NCBI RefSeq assembly: GCF_016598485.1
Contig: NZ_JAEMUW010000003.1
Coordinates: 1 to 64,000 of the forward strand
Direction of reading: 5' to 3'
From: Micromonospora coerulea
GTDB taxonomy: Bacteria; Actinomycetota; Actinomycetes; Mycobacteriales; Micromonosporaceae
Length of the DNA stretch: 64,000 nt
The stretch's first letter is position 1, and every line of letters starts with the position of its first letter. Shown here piece by piece: positions 55,345 through 64,000 of this stretch. The position numbers and the translations under genes were made by a program. The notes beneath the pieces were generated by a model, which was not told the DNA's origin, did no database searches, and saw only the letters and a program-made list of their open reading frames with translations.

Positions 55345-55535
55345 CGCAGGCGACGTGGTTCAAGAGCTCGAAGAGCGGGCCGAACTGTGACAACTGCGTG
55401 GAGGTCGCGTATGTGACCGGGGCGGTCGGCGTCCGGGATTCGAAGGACAAGACCGGTCCCGCCCTGGTCTTCGCCCCGGGCGACTGGCACGCCTTCGTCG
55501 CCGGTGCCAGGGGCGGTGTGTTCGCCCGGGCCTGA
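55308..55535 (+). CDS. DUF397 domain protein (second module)
   Basis: 75 residues from GTG at 55308 (ATG at 55314 also possible). The DUF397 pattern is complete: TWFKSSKSGPNCDNCVEVAY, VGVRDSKDKTGPALVFAPGD and W.AFVAG. It overlaps the regulator by 37 bases, indicating tight translational coupling. The CDNC cysteine pair in place of a single Cys is common in this family. Confidence 0.9.
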   Translation: MEMATKEFPVDLTQATWFKSSKSGPNCDNCVEVAYVTGAVGVRDSKDKTGPALVFAPGDWHAFVAGARGGVFARA

Positions 55536-55708
55536 TCCGGCGACCCGGACCCCGGGAGATGTGGTCCCGCTCGGCAGCGTCGCCGGGCGGGCCATTCCCG
55601 TGTCCACGTTCCGTCCATTGGACGCGCCGGCGCGGGTCACCCGTCGCCACATGCGGTCCGCCTCGTTGAACCGCACGGATCGGCAACCTAGCGAGGCAGG
55701 CGAGACGG

Positions 55709-56110
55709 ATGACGACAATGGGTTCCGACAACCTCACCAACGGCCCGGGCAAGCCGGAGCGGTTCGGCGGCAAGTACCGCGGCGCACGCCGCGACACCGT
55801 GCTCACCGAGGTGGTCTCCGCCGACACCGAGCCGGGCGGCCGGGACGCCACCCCGCCAGAGCAGGCCGGCCCGCCGCTGTCCCTGCCGTCGCTGGACCCG
55901 AACCCGCTCACCGAGCCGTCGTTCCCGCCCACCGGCTGGCCGCTGGAGACCGCCGAGTCCCTGGTGGACCATCCGCTGCTGCGCGGGCTGCTGATGGAGC
56001 TGCCCCCGAGGGGGAGCGTGCCGCCGCCCGGTTGGCTGGACCGCTGGTTCGAGGCGACCCGGGCGATCCTCGAGCTGCTATACGTGCAGGGCGCGAACCG
56101 CTCGCGGTGA
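55709..56110 (+). CDS. Hypothetical acidic/Pro-rich protein
   Basis: 133 residues. The middle is Pro-rich and probably disordered (PPEQAGPPLSLPSLDPNPLT, SFPPTGWPLETAESLVDH), and the end is a helix (WLDRWFEATRAILELLYVQG). Codon use is good. No family is recognised. Its last 33 bases overlap the end of the convergent membrane protein gene. Confidence 0.6.
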   Translation: MTTMGSDNLTNGPGKPERFGGKYRGARRDTVLTEVVSADTEPGGRDATPPEQAGPPLSLPSLDPNPLTEPSFPPTGWPLETAESLVDHPLLRGLLMELPPRGSVPPPGWLDRWFEATRAILELLYVQGANRSR

Positions 56111-56677
56111 GTCGACGGCCGCCGGCATCGCCCGTTCGGCGAGCCGGTTGTGCCGCAGCGCGTGGCGTACCGCGATCGCGCCGACGCCGAGCACGCCCAC
56201 GGTGATCGCGGGGCCGGTCACGGCCGGTCCGGCGAGGAGGTCCACCCCGGCCGCCGACACCACGGCCGGCACGGTGGTCAGGGCGGTGACCTGCAACGGC
56301 AGGCCGATCAGCGGGTGCGCCCCCGCCGCCCGCAGCCCGTGCGGCGCGGGGGTCTCCGGCGCCCGGGCGAACGCGCCCGCGCCGGCCCGCAGCCGCCGTA
56401 CCCGGCGGACCGTGCAGACGGCGACCACCAGCGCCGGCGCCGCGGTGAGCGCCAGGCCGGTGGCGGCCCGGTCGACCAGCGTGTCGCCCGCGCTCTGCAG
56501 GCCCACGAGCAGCACGGCGGCGGTCAGCGCCAGGCCGGTGCGGGTCAGGGCGGACAACCATCCGGTACGCCGGCGCAGCGCGCGGGCGCGGTCCAGCCTC
56601 GGCAGTCCGTCCGCGACGACGGCGGCGGCCACCCAGACGGCGGCGACCGGGAGCAGCACGATGAGATGGCCAGCCAT
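56078..56677 (-). CDS. Hypothetical membrane protein, about five helices
   Basis: 199 residues from ATG at 56677 (MAGHLIVLLPVAAVWVAAAV). Hydrophobic helices lie at about 3-22, 45-62, 72-92, 128-150 and 155-172, with basic loops (DRARALRRRTGW, RRVRRLRAG). The frame continues upstream to 56794 without homology. No family is recognised. A hairpin at 56734-56755 lies just upstream. Confidence 0.65.
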   Translation of the reverse strand: MAGHLIVLLPVAAVWVAAAVVADGLPRLDRARALRRRTGWLSALTRTGLALTAAVLLVGLQSAGDTLVDRAATGLALTAAPALVVAVCTVRRVRRLRAGAGAFARAPETPAPHGLRAAGAHPLIGLPLQVTALTTVPAVVSAAGVDLLAGPAVTGPAITVGVLGVGAIAVRHALRHNRLAERAMPAAVDSPRAVRALHV

Positions 56678-56733
56678 GCCGCCAGCCTTGCCCGGATCGA
56701 CGCTCGCCGAATCCGGGCCGGTCCCGGGTTCGC

Positions 56734-56755
56734 CCCCTACGTCAGCCCGTAGGGG
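56734..56755. promoter_or_regulatory. 8-bp perfect inverted repeat in a divergent intergenic region
   Basis: CCCCTACG-TCAGCC-CGTAGGGG lies between the divergent membrane protein (56677) and subtilase (56892) genes. Its position suggests an operator rather than a terminator. Confidence 0.45.
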
Positions 56756-56891
56756 CCATCCCACCGGTGATATGGAAACTTCGGCATGTTTCACCTTCCG
56801 CTCGCTGCCCTAATCTCATTTTGATCGGTCATCGTCGATCTGCCTGCCTCGCCGGCAGACGATCGTGTGCCGGTCGGAGGGAGGTAGGGAG

Positions 56892-58901
56892 ATGGGTCTC
56901 CCACACAGGTCCGTACTCGTCGGCGTGGCCGCCCTGACGATGCTCGCGGCGGCCAGCCCCGCACTGGCCGCCGAACCGACCGGAGTGATCCGGGCCGCCG
57001 GCGGCACCACCGCGGTGGCCGACAGCTACATCGTCGTGTTGAAGGACAGCGCGGTCGCCCCCACCCGGGTCACCGAGACCGCCCAGCGGCTGACCGCCCG
57101 GCACGGCGGCACCGTGGCGCGTACCTGGCGGGCCGCGCTGCGCGGCTTCGAGGTCCGGGTCGGCGCGCGGGCCGCCGCGCGGATCGCCGCCGACCCCGCC
57201 GTCGCGTTCGTCGAGCAGAACCACACCGTCACGATCTCCGGCACCCAGACGAACCCGCCGTCCTGGGGTCTGGACCGGATCGACCAGCGCAACCTGCCGC
57301 TGAACAGCTCGTACACCTACCCGAACACGGCGAGCAACGTGCGCGCCTACATCATCGACACCGGCGTGCTGTTCGGGCACAACGACTTCGGCGGTCGGGC
57401 GGTCTCCGGCTTCGACGCCGTGGACGGCGGCTCCGCTGACGACTGCAACGGCCACGGCACGCACGTCGCGGGCACCGTGGGCGGCTCCTCGTACGGGGTG
57501 GCCAAGGGCGTGCAGATCGTCGGCGTCCGGGTGCTGAACTGCCAGGGCAGCGGCACCAACGCCCAGGTGGTGTCCGGTATCGACTGGGTCACCGCGAACG
57601 CGGTCAAGCCGGCGGTGGCGAACATGAGCCTCGGCGGCTCCGCCAACAGCTCGATCGACACCGCGGTCAGCAACTCCATCAACTCCGGCATCACCTACGC
57701 GGTGGCGGCCGGCAACGGCGACATCCTGGGCAACCGGCAGAACGCCTGCAACTACTCCCCGGCCCGGGTCGCGTCGGCGATCACCGTCGGCGCCACGCAG
57801 AACAACGATGCCGCCGCGAGCTTCTCCAACTACGGCACCTGCGTCGACATCCTGGCGCCGGGCGTCAACATCACCTCCGCCTGGTACACCGGCAACAGCG
57901 CGACGAACACCATCAGCGGCACCTCGATGGCATCGCCGCACGTCGCCGGCGCCGCGGCGCTGGTGCTCTCGTCGAACCCGTCGTGGAGCCCACAGCAGGT
58001 CCGGGACAGCCTGGTCAACGACGCCACCCCGAACGTGGTGACCAACGTCGGCACCGGCACCCCGAACCGGCTGCTCTACGTGGTCAACGGCAGCGCCCCG
58101 CCGCCGACCAACGACTTCTCCCTCGCGGTGTCGCCCGCCTCCGGCTCCACCGCCCCCGGCGGCTCGGTGAGCGCCACCGTCGCCACGGCCACCACCAGTG
58201 GCTCGGCCCAGTCGGTCAGCCTCTCGGCGAGCGGCCTGCCGGCCGGCGCGACCGCCTCGTTCAACCCGTCCACGGTGACCTCGGGCGGCTCGTCCACCCT
58301 CACCATCAGCACGTCGGCCAGCACGCCGCCCGGCACGTACGCGGTGACGATCAGCGGCACTGCGGCCTCGGGCACGAAGACGGCGAGCTACTCCCTCACC
58401 GTCACCGGCACCGGTGGCTGCACCGGCGCCGGCCAGAAGCTCGTCAACCCGGGCTTCGAGTCGGGCAGCACCGGGTGGAGCGCCACCGCCGGCGTGATCG
58501 GCCAGTACGGTTCCTCCGGACAGCCGCCGCGCACCGGCACCTGGAACGCCTGGCTCGACGGCTACGGCATCTCGCACACCGACACCCTGGCCCAGTCGGT
58601 GAGCCTGCCGGCCGGCTGCTCGTCGTACAGCCTGAGCTTCTGGCTGCACATCGACACGACGGAGACCACCACCAGCATCGCGTACGACACGCTGCGGGTG
58701 CAGGTGCTCAACGGCAGCGGTTCGGTGCTGGCCACGCTCGCCACGTACTCGAACCTGAACCGGAACACCGGCTACGCGCAGCGGACGTTCAACCTGGGCG
58801 CGTACGCCGGCCAGACCATCCAGATCAAGTTCACCGGGGTGGAGGACTCGTCCCTGCAGACCTCGTTCGTCCTCGACGACACCGCGCTGAACGTCTCCTG
58901 A
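56892..58901 (+). CDS. Secreted subtilisin-like serine protease (S8) with C-terminal Ig-like and carbohydrate-binding-like domains
   Basis: 669 residues from ATG at 56892, after GGAGGGAGGTAGGGAG. Signal peptide: residues 1-27. An I9 propeptide follows ([20 protein letters not shown]). The S8 domain spans about 135-395 with the triad Asp in [14 protein letters not shown], His in [13 protein letters not shown] and Ser in [15 protein letters not shown], and the oxyanion Asn in VAAGNGD; it belongs to the proteinase K/aqualysin group. After it come an Ig-like region (about 405-510, [20 protein letters not shown]) and a C-terminal jelly roll (about 515-669, [18 protein letters not shown]) that resembles carbohydrate-binding or P-domain-like modules. 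It degrades extracellular protein. No neighbouring gene appears linked. Confidence 0.95.
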   Translation: MGLPHRSVLVGVAALTMLAAASPALAAEPTGVIRAAGGTTAVADSYIVVLKDSAVAPTRVTETAQRLTARHGGTVARTWRAALRGFEVRVGARAAARIAADPAVAFVEQNHTVTISGTQTNPPSWGLDRIDQRNLPLNSSYTYPNTASNVRAYIIDTGVLFGHNDFGGRAVSGFDAVDGGSADDCNGHGTHVAGTVGGSSYGVAKGVQIVGVRVLNCQGSGTNAQVVSGIDWVTANAVKPAVANMSLGGSANSSIDTAVSNSINSGITYAVAAGNGDILGNRQNACNYSPARVASAITVGATQNNDAAASFSNYGTCVDILAPGVNITSAWYTGNSATNTISGTSMASPHVAGAAALVLSSNPSWSPQQVRDSLVNDATPNVVTNVGTGTPNRLLYVVNGSAPPPTNDFSLAVSPASGSTAPGGSVSATVATATTSGSAQSVSLSASGLPAGATASFNPSTVTSGGSSTLTISTSASTPPGTYAVTISGTAASGTKTASYSLTVTGTGGCTGAGQKLVNPGFESGSTGWSATAGVIGQYGSSGQPPRTGTWNAWLDGYGISHTDTLAQSVSLPAGCSSYSLSFWLHIDTTETTTSIAYDTLRVQVLNGSGSVLATLATYSNLNRNTGYAQRTFNLGAYAGQTIQIKFTGVEDSSLQTSFVLDDTALNVS

Positions 58902-58964
58902 GCCAACCTTCCCACCGGCGTCCGGCGGTCACCTCCAGGGTGGCCGCCGGACGTCGTGCTGCGG

Positions 58965-59771
58965 TCAGACAGCGAAGCTGGCCGGGCGCTCGGTGGCCGG
59001 CGGGGGCGGGGTCGCCTTCCACAGGCCGGTCTGCTGCCCCGCGAGGCGGGCCAGGTAGGCCGGGTTGAGGATGACGTAGCGCCGCCAGAGCCGCTTCGGC
59101 TCCAGGCCGAGCCGCCAGAACCACTCCAGCCCGGCGCGCTGCATCCACGGCGGCGGGTTGCGCAGCAGGCCGGCGTGGTAGTCGAAGGCCGCGCCGACCG
59201 CCATCAGCGGCATGTCCAGCAGCGGCCGCATGGCGTACGCGAAGACCTCCTGGCGCGGGCAGCCGAGCCCGACCAGCACGAGCCGGGCCCCGCTGGCCCT
59301 GATGCGGTCGGCGATCTCGGCGTCCTCGCCGGGCCGCACCTGGCGGAACTTCGACGGCTCGACGCCGGCGATCTTCAGCGCCGGGAACTTCTCCTCCAGC
59401 GCCGGGATCAGCCGCGCCAGGGTCTCCTCGGTGGAGCCGTAGAGGTAGACCGGCAGTCCCTCGTCCGCGCAGCGGGCGAGCACCCGGAGGGTGAGCTCCG
59501 GGCCGTACACCCGGTCGGTGAGGCCGGCGCCGTGCAGCAGGTTGAGCGCCCACCGGACCGGCTGGCCGTCGGGGGTGACCACGTCGAAGGAGTTGAGCCG
59601 GGCGTTGTGCGCCGGGTCGAGCACCCCGGTCATCACCCCGTGCACGGCCAGCGCGGTCAGGGCCAGCGGCCGGCGCTCCTGCGCCGCGCCGACGACCGCC
59701 TCGGTCGCCGCGGCGTAGTCGGTCGCGTCGACCAGCACGCCGAGCACGTTCCGCTTGGTGCCGGCGCTCAT
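58965..59771 (-). CDS. WecG/TagA/CpsF-family glycosyltransferase
   Basis: 268 residues from ATG at 59771. The family transfers N-acetylmannosamine-type sugars to lipid-linked intermediates for teichoic acid or polysaccharide synthesis. The signature appears as [80 protein letters not shown] and [20 protein letters not shown] then [19 protein letters not shown]. The catalytic Asp of the T-P-D-G motif is present. Its ATG overlaps the stop of the epimerase gene (ATGA), so both proteins are made from one message, and a shared role in a cell-surface glycan is likely. Confidence 0.92.
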   Translation of the reverse strand: MSAGTKRNVLGVLVDATDYAAATEAVVGAAQERRPLALTALAVHGVMTGVLDPAHNARLNSFDVVTPDGQPVRWALNLLHGAGLTDRVYGPELTLRVLARCADEGLPVYLYGSTEETLARLIPALEEKFPALKIAGVEPSKFRQVRPGEDAEIADRIRASGARLVLVGLGCPRQEVFAYAMRPLLDMPLMAVGAAFDYHAGLLRNPPPWMQRAGLEWFWRLGLEPKRLWRRYVILNPAYLARLAGQQTGLWKATPPPPATERPASFAV

Positions 59772-60841
59772 GGCTGCGGCACCCACTTGTCCACGTTCGC
59801 CTCGTAGATCTCGCGCGCGATCATCGGCACGTCGTAGACCTGCTTCCAGTCCGGGTAGTCGGCCTGGAACGCCTCGTTCGAGCCGATCCACCACTTGTGG
59901 TCGCCGATCCGGTTCGCCTCGACGTACTCGCTGATCATCTGGTGGCCGGTGATCTCCTCGGCCAGGGTGAAGACCTCGCGCATCGAGATGTTGGAGTGCC
60001 GGCCGCCGCCCAGGTTGTAGACCGCCGCCGAGCGCGGGTTGCGGAAGAACGCCTCGAACGCGGAGACCACGTCCGAGCTGTGGATCGCGTCGCGGACCTG
60101 CTTGCCCTGGTAACCGAAGATCTTGTACGTCCGGCGCTCCATGTTCGCCCGCATCACGTAGCCGAGGAAGCCGTGCAGCTCGGTGGCCGAGTGCGCCGGG
60201 CCGGTCAGCGTGCCGCCCCGGAAGCAGGCGGTCTTCATGCCGAAGTAGCGGCCGTACTCCTGGACCATGACGTCGGCCGCGACCTTCGAGGCGCCGAAGA
60301 CCGAGTGCAGGCAGGCGTCGATCGACATGTCCTCGCGGATGCCCTGCTCGTACGGGTGCCCGGGCTCGATCTCCCAGCGGGTCTCCAGCTCCACCAGGGG
60401 GAGGCTGTTCGGCCGGTCGCCGTAGACCTTGTTAGTCGAGCAGTGGATCACCGGTGCCTCGATGCAGTGCTCGCGGACGTTCTGCAGCACGTTGAGGGTG
60501 CCACCGGCGTTGACGTCGAAGTCGGTGAACGGGTCCCGCACGGCCCAGTCGTGCGACGGCTGCGCGGCGGTGTGGATCACCACCGCGATGTCCCGGCCGT
60601 AGCGGGCGAAGATCTTGCTCAGCGCGTCCCGGTCCCGGATGTCGATGCCGTGGTGCGTGTACGCGAACCCCAGCTCGTCGGAGAGCCGGCGCACGTTCCA
60701 GGCGGTCGACGCCTCGGCGCCGAAGAACTCCTGCCGCATGTCGTTGTCGATGCCGACCACGTCCAAGCCCAGCCCGGCGAAGTGCCGGACCGCCTCGGAG
60801 CCGATCAGACCGCCCGAGCCGGTCACCAACGCGACAGTCAC
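59768..60841 (-). CDS. NAD-dependent epimerase/dehydratase (CDP-paratose 2-epimerase-like), Tyr of YxxxK replaced by Phe
   Basis: 357 residues from GTG at 60841 (GGAG 6 bases upstream; the frame is open much further without homology). The extended-SDR dinucleotide site is [20 protein letters not shown], followed by DN ([12 protein letters not shown]), [20 protein letters not shown] and CSTNKVYGD. The segment that should be YxxxK reads [20 protein letters not shown], with Phe at the Tyr position. The rest ([39 protein letters not shown]) matches the sugar-nucleotide epimerase branch. It probably makes a nucleotide sugar used by the overlapping WecG-type transferase. Confidence 0.88.
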   Translation of the reverse strand: MTVALVTGSGGLIGSEAVRHFAGLGLDVVGIDNDMRQEFFGAEASTAWNVRRLSDELGFAYTHHGIDIRDRDALSKIFARYGRDIAVVIHTAAQPSHDWAVRDPFTDFDVNAGGTLNVLQNVREHCIEAPVIHCSTNKVYGDRPNSLPLVELETRWEIEPGHPYEQGIREDMSIDACLHSVFGASKVAADVMVQEYGRYFGMKTACFRGGTLTGPAHSATELHGFLGYVMRANMERRTYKIFGYQGKQVRDAIHSSDVVSAFEAFFRNPRSAAVYNLGGGRHSNISMREVFTLAEEITGHQMISEYVEANRIGDHKWWIGSNEAFQADYPDWKQVYDVPMIAREIYEANVDKWVPQP

Positions 60842-60919
60842 ACGCCACTCCTGGGTCAAGTAGGAGGCAGGGAAACCATCGGAGCATAGCGTGACGTCCG
60901 GCACGGCCCCGATACGGCG

Positions 60920-60948
60920 CGAGGGCCCCGCTGTCAGCGGAGCCCTCG
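60920..60948 (-). terminator. Terminator of the tRNA-Leu transcript
   Basis: CGAGGGC..CGCTG and CAGCG..GCCCTCG pair around a single T with 2-base internal bulges. It lies 4 bases beyond the tRNA 3' end on the minus strand. Confidence 0.7.
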
Positions 60949-60951
60949 TGA

Positions 60952-61037
60952 TGGTGGGGAAGGGGGGAGTTGAACCCCCACGTCCTTTCGGACACACGGA
61001 CCTGAACCGTGCGCGTCTGCCATTCCGCCACTTCCCC
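60952..61037 (-). tRNA. tRNA-Leu (anticodon CAG)
   Basis: The minus strand folds as a class II tRNA: acceptor GGGGAAG/CTTCCCC, D arm with TGGCGGAATGGCAGACGCG, anticodon loop TTCAGGT with CAG (61004-61002), long variable arm GTGTCCGAAAGGACGT, and T arm GGGGGTTCAACTCCCCC. The 3' CCA is encoded (60954-60952). It reads CUG codons. In mycobacteria the same tRNA (leuT) lies next to fhaA, as here. Confidence 0.96.
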
Positions 61038-61274
61038 GTGGCTCTGACCTGGGACACCGTAGCCCATCGCGGTCCCGCCGCCTGCGGCGGGTGCCCGGAC
61101 ATATTACGCTGACCCCGGTCATCGCCACGAGCGATCACCGCTCGTGGCGGACGAAACTGTAGCACGGTCGGAGGGGTCCGTTCGAACGGGCCGCCGGCGG
61201 CCGCCCGAGCGGCATGTGAGCTGCGCGGGCGGTGTCCAGATACCATCATTGCCTCGGGACCCGAGGAGGAGCCG

Positions 61275-62039
61275 GTGAGCGTGCTGCAACGCTTCGAGAA
61301 GCGTCTGGAAGGCCTGGTCGAAGGGGCCTTCGCCAAGGTCTTCAAAGGGGTGGTCCACCCCGTGGAGATCCTCAACGCCATGCAGCGGGAGGCCGAGGCG
61401 CACAAGGCGATCCTGGCCGGTGGGCGCACGTTGGTGCCCAACCGCTACGTGATCGATCTCTCGCCGTACGACCACAGCAGGTTGGCGCCGTACGCCGCCG
61501 CACTGGCCCAGGAGCTGGCCCAGTCGCAGGCGGAGTTCATCGGCGAGCAGGCCTGGACGGTCTACGGCGACGTGATCGTCGAGATCGAGCGCGGCGAGGG
61601 CCTGGACACCGGCATGTTCCGGGTCACCGCCGAGGTCTACACCGGCGGCGACGTCGCCCCGGTCTCCGCGCCCGGCGGCTACGACGCCGGCCCGCCGGCG
61701 TACCCGGCGTACGACCAGGGCGGTGGCTACGGCCCCCCGCCCGGCCAGGGTGGCGGCCGCAACGTCCGGCTGGTCTCCGGTGACGGCCGCACCTACCCGC
61801 TCCAGATGGGTTCCACGGTGATCGGCCGCGGCGATCAGGCCAACCTGCGCCTGCCCGACGTCGGGATCTCCCGGCGACACGCCCGGCTGGACTTCGACGG
61901 TGGCCAGGTCGTGCTGACCGACCTCGGCTCCACCAACGGCACGATGGTCAACGGCCAGCGCGTCTCCGCCGTCGCCCTCAACCCGGGCGACATGATCCAG
62001 CTCGGTACGACGACGCTGACCTTCCGCGTGGACGGCTGA
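61275..62039 (+). CDS. fhaA: FhaA: DUF3662 and FHA domain protein
   Basis: 254 residues from GTG, with GAGGAGGAG 5 bases upstream. The N-terminal DUF3662 domain (about 1-115) starts [20 protein letters not shown] then [20 protein letters not shown], as in mycobacterial FhaA. A Gly/Tyr/Pro-rich linker ([16 protein letters not shown]) leads to an FHA domain (about 165-250) with the phosphothreonine-binding [12 protein letters not shown] and [11 protein letters not shown] motifs. In mycobacteria FhaA binds phosphorylated MviN and PBPs to control peptidoglycan synthesis at the pole and septum. It is the first gene of the fhaA-fhaB-pstP group. Confidence 0.95.
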   Translation: MSVLQRFEKRLEGLVEGAFAKVFKGVVHPVEILNAMQREAEAHKAILAGGRTLVPNRYVIDLSPYDHSRLAPYAAALAQELAQSQAEFIGEQAWTVYGDVIVEIERGEGLDTGMFRVTAEVYTGGDVAPVSAPGGYDAGPPAYPAYDQGGGYGPPPGQGGGRNVRLVSGDGRTYPLQMGSTVIGRGDQANLRLPDVGISRRHARLDFDGGQVVLTDLGSTNGTMVNGQRVSAVALNPGDMIQLGTTTLTFRVDG

Positions 62040-62045
62040 CCCGCC

Positions 62046-62531
62046 TTGCCGGAACTCGTCATCACCGTCGCCCGGTTCGGGTTCCTCATCCTGCTGTGGA
62101 TCTTCGTGTTCACGGTGGTCGGCGTGATCCGTCGGGACCTGTTCGCAGGCGCCCGGTCAGGTCGGCTGGTGGCCGCGCCGCGCGCGGTCGGCGCCTCGAC
62201 CGGCCAGGCGGCGAAGCCGGCGAAGGTGAAGCGGGGCAGGGCGGCCCACCAGTTGGTGGTCACCGCCGGCCAGCTGGCCGGTACCCGGATCACCCTCGGT
62301 GAAGCCCAGATCACGATCGGGCGGGCCGAGGACTCCACCCTGGTGATCACCGATGACTACGCGTCAGCGCGGCACGCCCGGCTCCTGCCACGCGAGGGAC
62401 AGTGGTTCGTCGAGGACCTCGGCTCGACTAACGGCACCTATCTGGATCGCGCTAAGGTCACCGGACCAACCCCCGTCCCCCTCGGCGTGCCGATCCGGAT
62501 CGGCCGCACTTCTCTCGAATTACGGCCATGA
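62046..62531 (+). CDS. fhaB: FhaB/FipA: membrane FHA domain protein
   Basis: 161 residues from a TTG start, 6 bases after the fhaA stop. One membrane helix lies at about 5-27 (VITVARFGFLILLWIFVFTV), then a basic linker (RAVGASTGQAAKPAKVKRGR), then an FHA domain (about 80-160) with ITIGRAEDSTL, SARHARLLP and LGSTNGTYLDRAKV. Mycobacterial FipA links FtsZ and FtsQ when phosphorylated by PknA. The stop overlaps the start of pstP (ATGA). Confidence 0.94.
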   Translation: MPELVITVARFGFLILLWIFVFTVVGVIRRDLFAGARSGRLVAAPRAVGASTGQAAKPAKVKRGRAAHQLVVTAGQLAGTRITLGEAQITIGRAEDSTLVITDDYASARHARLLPREGQWFVEDLGSTNGTYLDRAKVTGPTPVPLGVPIRIGRTSLELRP

Positions 62532-63943
62532 CTCTGACCCTGCGCTATGCGGCCCACAGCGACCGCGGTCTGATCCGAGACGGAAACCAGGATTCCGTCT
62601 ACGCCGGGCCGCGGCTCCTCGCCGTCGCCGACGGCATGGGCGGCATGGCCGCCGGTGACGTCGCCAGCAACATCGTCATCGGTGCCATGGCGCCCCTCGA
62701 CGAGGACGTCCCTGGGGACGCCCTCGTCGACGCGTTGCGTTCGGCCGTGGGCACCGCCAACCAACAACTCCGCGACACCGTGGACGCCAACCCGCAGCTG
62801 GAGGGGATGGGCACCACGCTCACCGCCACCCTCTTCTCGGGCAGCAAGCTCGGCATGGTCCACATCGGTGACTCGCGGGCCTACCTGCTGCGCAACGGCG
62901 AGTTCGCGCAGATCACCAAGGACGACACGTACGTCCAGATGCTCGTCGACGAGGGCCGGATCACCGCGGAGGAGGCGAGCAGCCACCCCCAGCGCTCGCT
63001 GCTCACCCGCGCCCTGGACGGCCGCGACATCGACCCGGAGTACAGCGTCCGCCAGGTGCTGCCCGGCGACCGCTACCTGATCTGCAGCGACGGGCTCTCC
63101 GGTGTGGTGAGTGCGGACACCATCGCCGACACCATGCGGGAGTACACCGACCCGCAGCAGTGTGTCGAGCGGCTGGTGCAGCTCGCCCTGCGCGGCGGCG
63201 GCCCGGACAACATCACGGTGATCATCGCCGACGCCACCGACCAGGACATCGTGGAGGCCTCGCCGATCGTCGGCGGTGCCGCCGCCCGGGATCGTGGCAT
63301 GGCCACCTCGGCCGACGTCTCCACCCCGGCGGCCCGCGCCTCGGCGCTGTCCGCTCCGCGCCCGCCGGTCCCCGAGGAACCGGCGGACAGCCGCGACGAC
63401 GAGGCGGAGCGGGGCCGGCACCGCCCGCTGCGCAGCGCGGCGATGCTGCTGGCGCTGCTGGTGATCCTCGGCGGCGGCCTCTTCGCCGGGTGGAGCTACA
63501 CCCAGCGGCAGTACTACGTCGGCGCCACCGAGCAGGGGCAGCTCGCCGTGTTCCGTGGCGTGCCCGGCCAGATCGCCGGCCTCGACCTGTCCAGCGTGCA
63601 CTCCACCAGCGGCGCCAAGCTGGACGACCTCACGCTGGCCGCGCAGGAGCAGGTCAAGCAGGGCATTCAGGCCAAGAGCGAGCCGGACGCGGAGCGCCGG
63701 CTGGCCGAGCTGACCAGCGACGATCCGGCGAACCCGAACCTGAAGCCGATCTGCCCGCCGAGTCCGACGGCCGCCCCGGTCAGCCCGACACCAGCCGTCA
63801 CCGCGTCCGCGGTGGGCCCGGCCGTCAGCGCCAGCGGTGCACCGCCCGTGACCGCCACACCCGCGCCGACCACCACGCCCGACGCCGTCCCCTCCGACAC
63901 CGTCTCGCCGGCCGACCCGGCGGGCTGCCGGTCGCCGGAGTGA
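62528..63943 (+). CDS. pstP: PstP: PP2C-family serine/threonine protein phosphatase
   Basis: 471 residues. It dephosphorylates the PknA/PknB kinases and their targets. The catalytic domain covers about 5-240 with the PP2C metal motifs: SDRGLIRDGNQDSVYAG, VADGMGGMAAGDVAS (Asp38, Gly39), LVGDSRAYLL-type MVHIGDSRAYLLRNGEFAQI, ICSDGLSGVVS and GGGPDNITVII. A linker of about 60 residues precedes a membrane helix at about 305-325 (AAMLLALLVILGGGLFAGWS) and an external domain with Pro/Thr-rich tail. The start overlaps fhaB. The order is that of the origin-proximal signalling operon of actinobacteria. Confidence 0.96.
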   Translation: MTLTLRYAAHSDRGLIRDGNQDSVYAGPRLLAVADGMGGMAAGDVASNIVIGAMAPLDEDVPGDALVDALRSAVGTANQQLRDTVDANPQLEGMGTTLTATLFSGSKLGMVHIGDSRAYLLRNGEFAQITKDDTYVQMLVDEGRITAEEASSHPQRSLLTRALDGRDIDPEYSVRQVLPGDRYLICSDGLSGVVSADTIADTMREYTDPQQCVERLVQLALRGGGPDNITVIIADATDQDIVEASPIVGGAAARDRGMATSADVSTPAARASALSAPRPPVPEEPADSRDDEAERGRHRPLRSAAMLLALLVILGGGLFAGWSYTQRQYYVGATEQGQLAVFRGVPGQIAGLDLSSVHSTSGAKLDDLTLAAQEQVKQGIQAKSEPDAERRLAELTSDDPANPNLKPICPPSPTAAPVSPTPAVTASAVGPAVSASGAPPVTATPAPTTTPDAVPSDTVSPADPAGCRSPE

Positions 63944-63971
63944 ACGTCGGCTCGACACCGAGGACCCATCC

Positions 63972-64000
63972 GTGACCGCAGCGGCCGCACCGGCAGCCTC
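63972..64000 (+). CDS. Start of next gene, partial (rodA/ftsW by synteny)
   Basis: GTG at 63972 opens a frame VTAAAAPAA that runs off the window, 28 bases after pstP. In actinobacteria the next gene of this operon is rodA/ftsW, a SEDS-family peptidoglycan glycosyltransferase, followed by pbpA, pknA and pknB. The sequence visible here is too short to show that; the call rests on gene order alone. Confidence 0.5.

Overview
This is a chromosomal window from a high-GC actinomycete, most likely a member of the Micromonosporaceae. The evidence is uniformly G/C-biased third codon positions, frequent GTG starts, two separate XRE(DUF5753)-DUF397 gene pairs, SigE-type ECF sigma control, Mycobacterium-type CtpH/CtpI P-type ATPase, and at the right end the actinobacterial order tRNA-Leu(CAG), fhaA, fhaB, pstP and the start of the next gene (rodA/ftsW by synteny). 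That cluster usually lies close to oriC. A near-consensus ParB parS site at 18676-18689 fits an origin-proximal position.

Layout. 0.2-6.2 kb is an accessory stretch: two secreted FG-GAP propeller proteins flank a graveyard of broken genes (IS481-type transposase remnant, half an aldo/keto reductase, a frameshifted tyrosine integrase, a SUKH-like tail) with one intact RimJ/L-type acetyltransferase. 6.3-11.3 kb holds threonylcarbamoyl-AMP synthase, a frameshifted GNAT, a PknB-like kinase, a small alpha/beta-barrel protein, an Hrp1-like CBS protein and a metallo-beta-lactamase-fold hydrolase. 11.3-17.8 kb has a 1540-residue P-type ATPase and a divergent MFS exporter whose promoter carries a SoxR/MerR-type operator. 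17.8-23.1 kb is mostly housekeeping: YbaK-like deacylase, FrnE-like DsbA protein, SufE, a CBS protein, ProRS, and an SDR next to a TetR remnant. 23.2-29.9 kb contains an XRE/DUF397 module with divergent small genes, a SigE-family sigma factor translationally coupled to a beta-propeller membrane protein, a membrane-anchored HEIGH metallopeptidase, and an SGNH hydrolase. 30-37.7 kb carries a 979-residue secreted repeat protein, a rhodanese, a TetR/FAD-hydroxylase pair with a multi-box operator region, VanZ, and an MFS gene that has both an amber stop and an in-frame palindromic insertion.

37.8-43.9 kb is a branched-chain acyl-CoA (leucine/isovalerate type) catabolic cluster: TetR, biotin carboxylase, HMG-CoA lyase, carboxyltransferase and acyl-CoA dehydrogenase. 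44-50 kb has a large HTH-ATPase regulator, a TTA-containing MarR gene divergent from a YceI gene, and a GCS2-type ligase. 50-56.7 kb is rich in membrane/PASTA proteins and includes the second XRE/DUF397 module. 56.9-60.8 kb has a subtilase and a two-gene glycan operon (epimerase plus WecG/TagA glycosyltransferase). 60.9-64 kb is tRNA-Leu and the FHA/PP2C cell-division and cell-wall signalling operon.

The most noteworthy non-textbook signals are the SoxR-like operator with an apparently leaderless 9-codon ORF overlapping the exporter start, a 21-codon leader ORF overlapping the ATPase start, the palindromic element inside the MFS reading frame, the DATRALPP repeats in a PASTA membrane protein, the Phe in place of Tyr in the epimerase YxxxK motif, and the parS-like site. 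I did not find CRISPR arrays, a complete mobile element, or an obvious large new multigene system.
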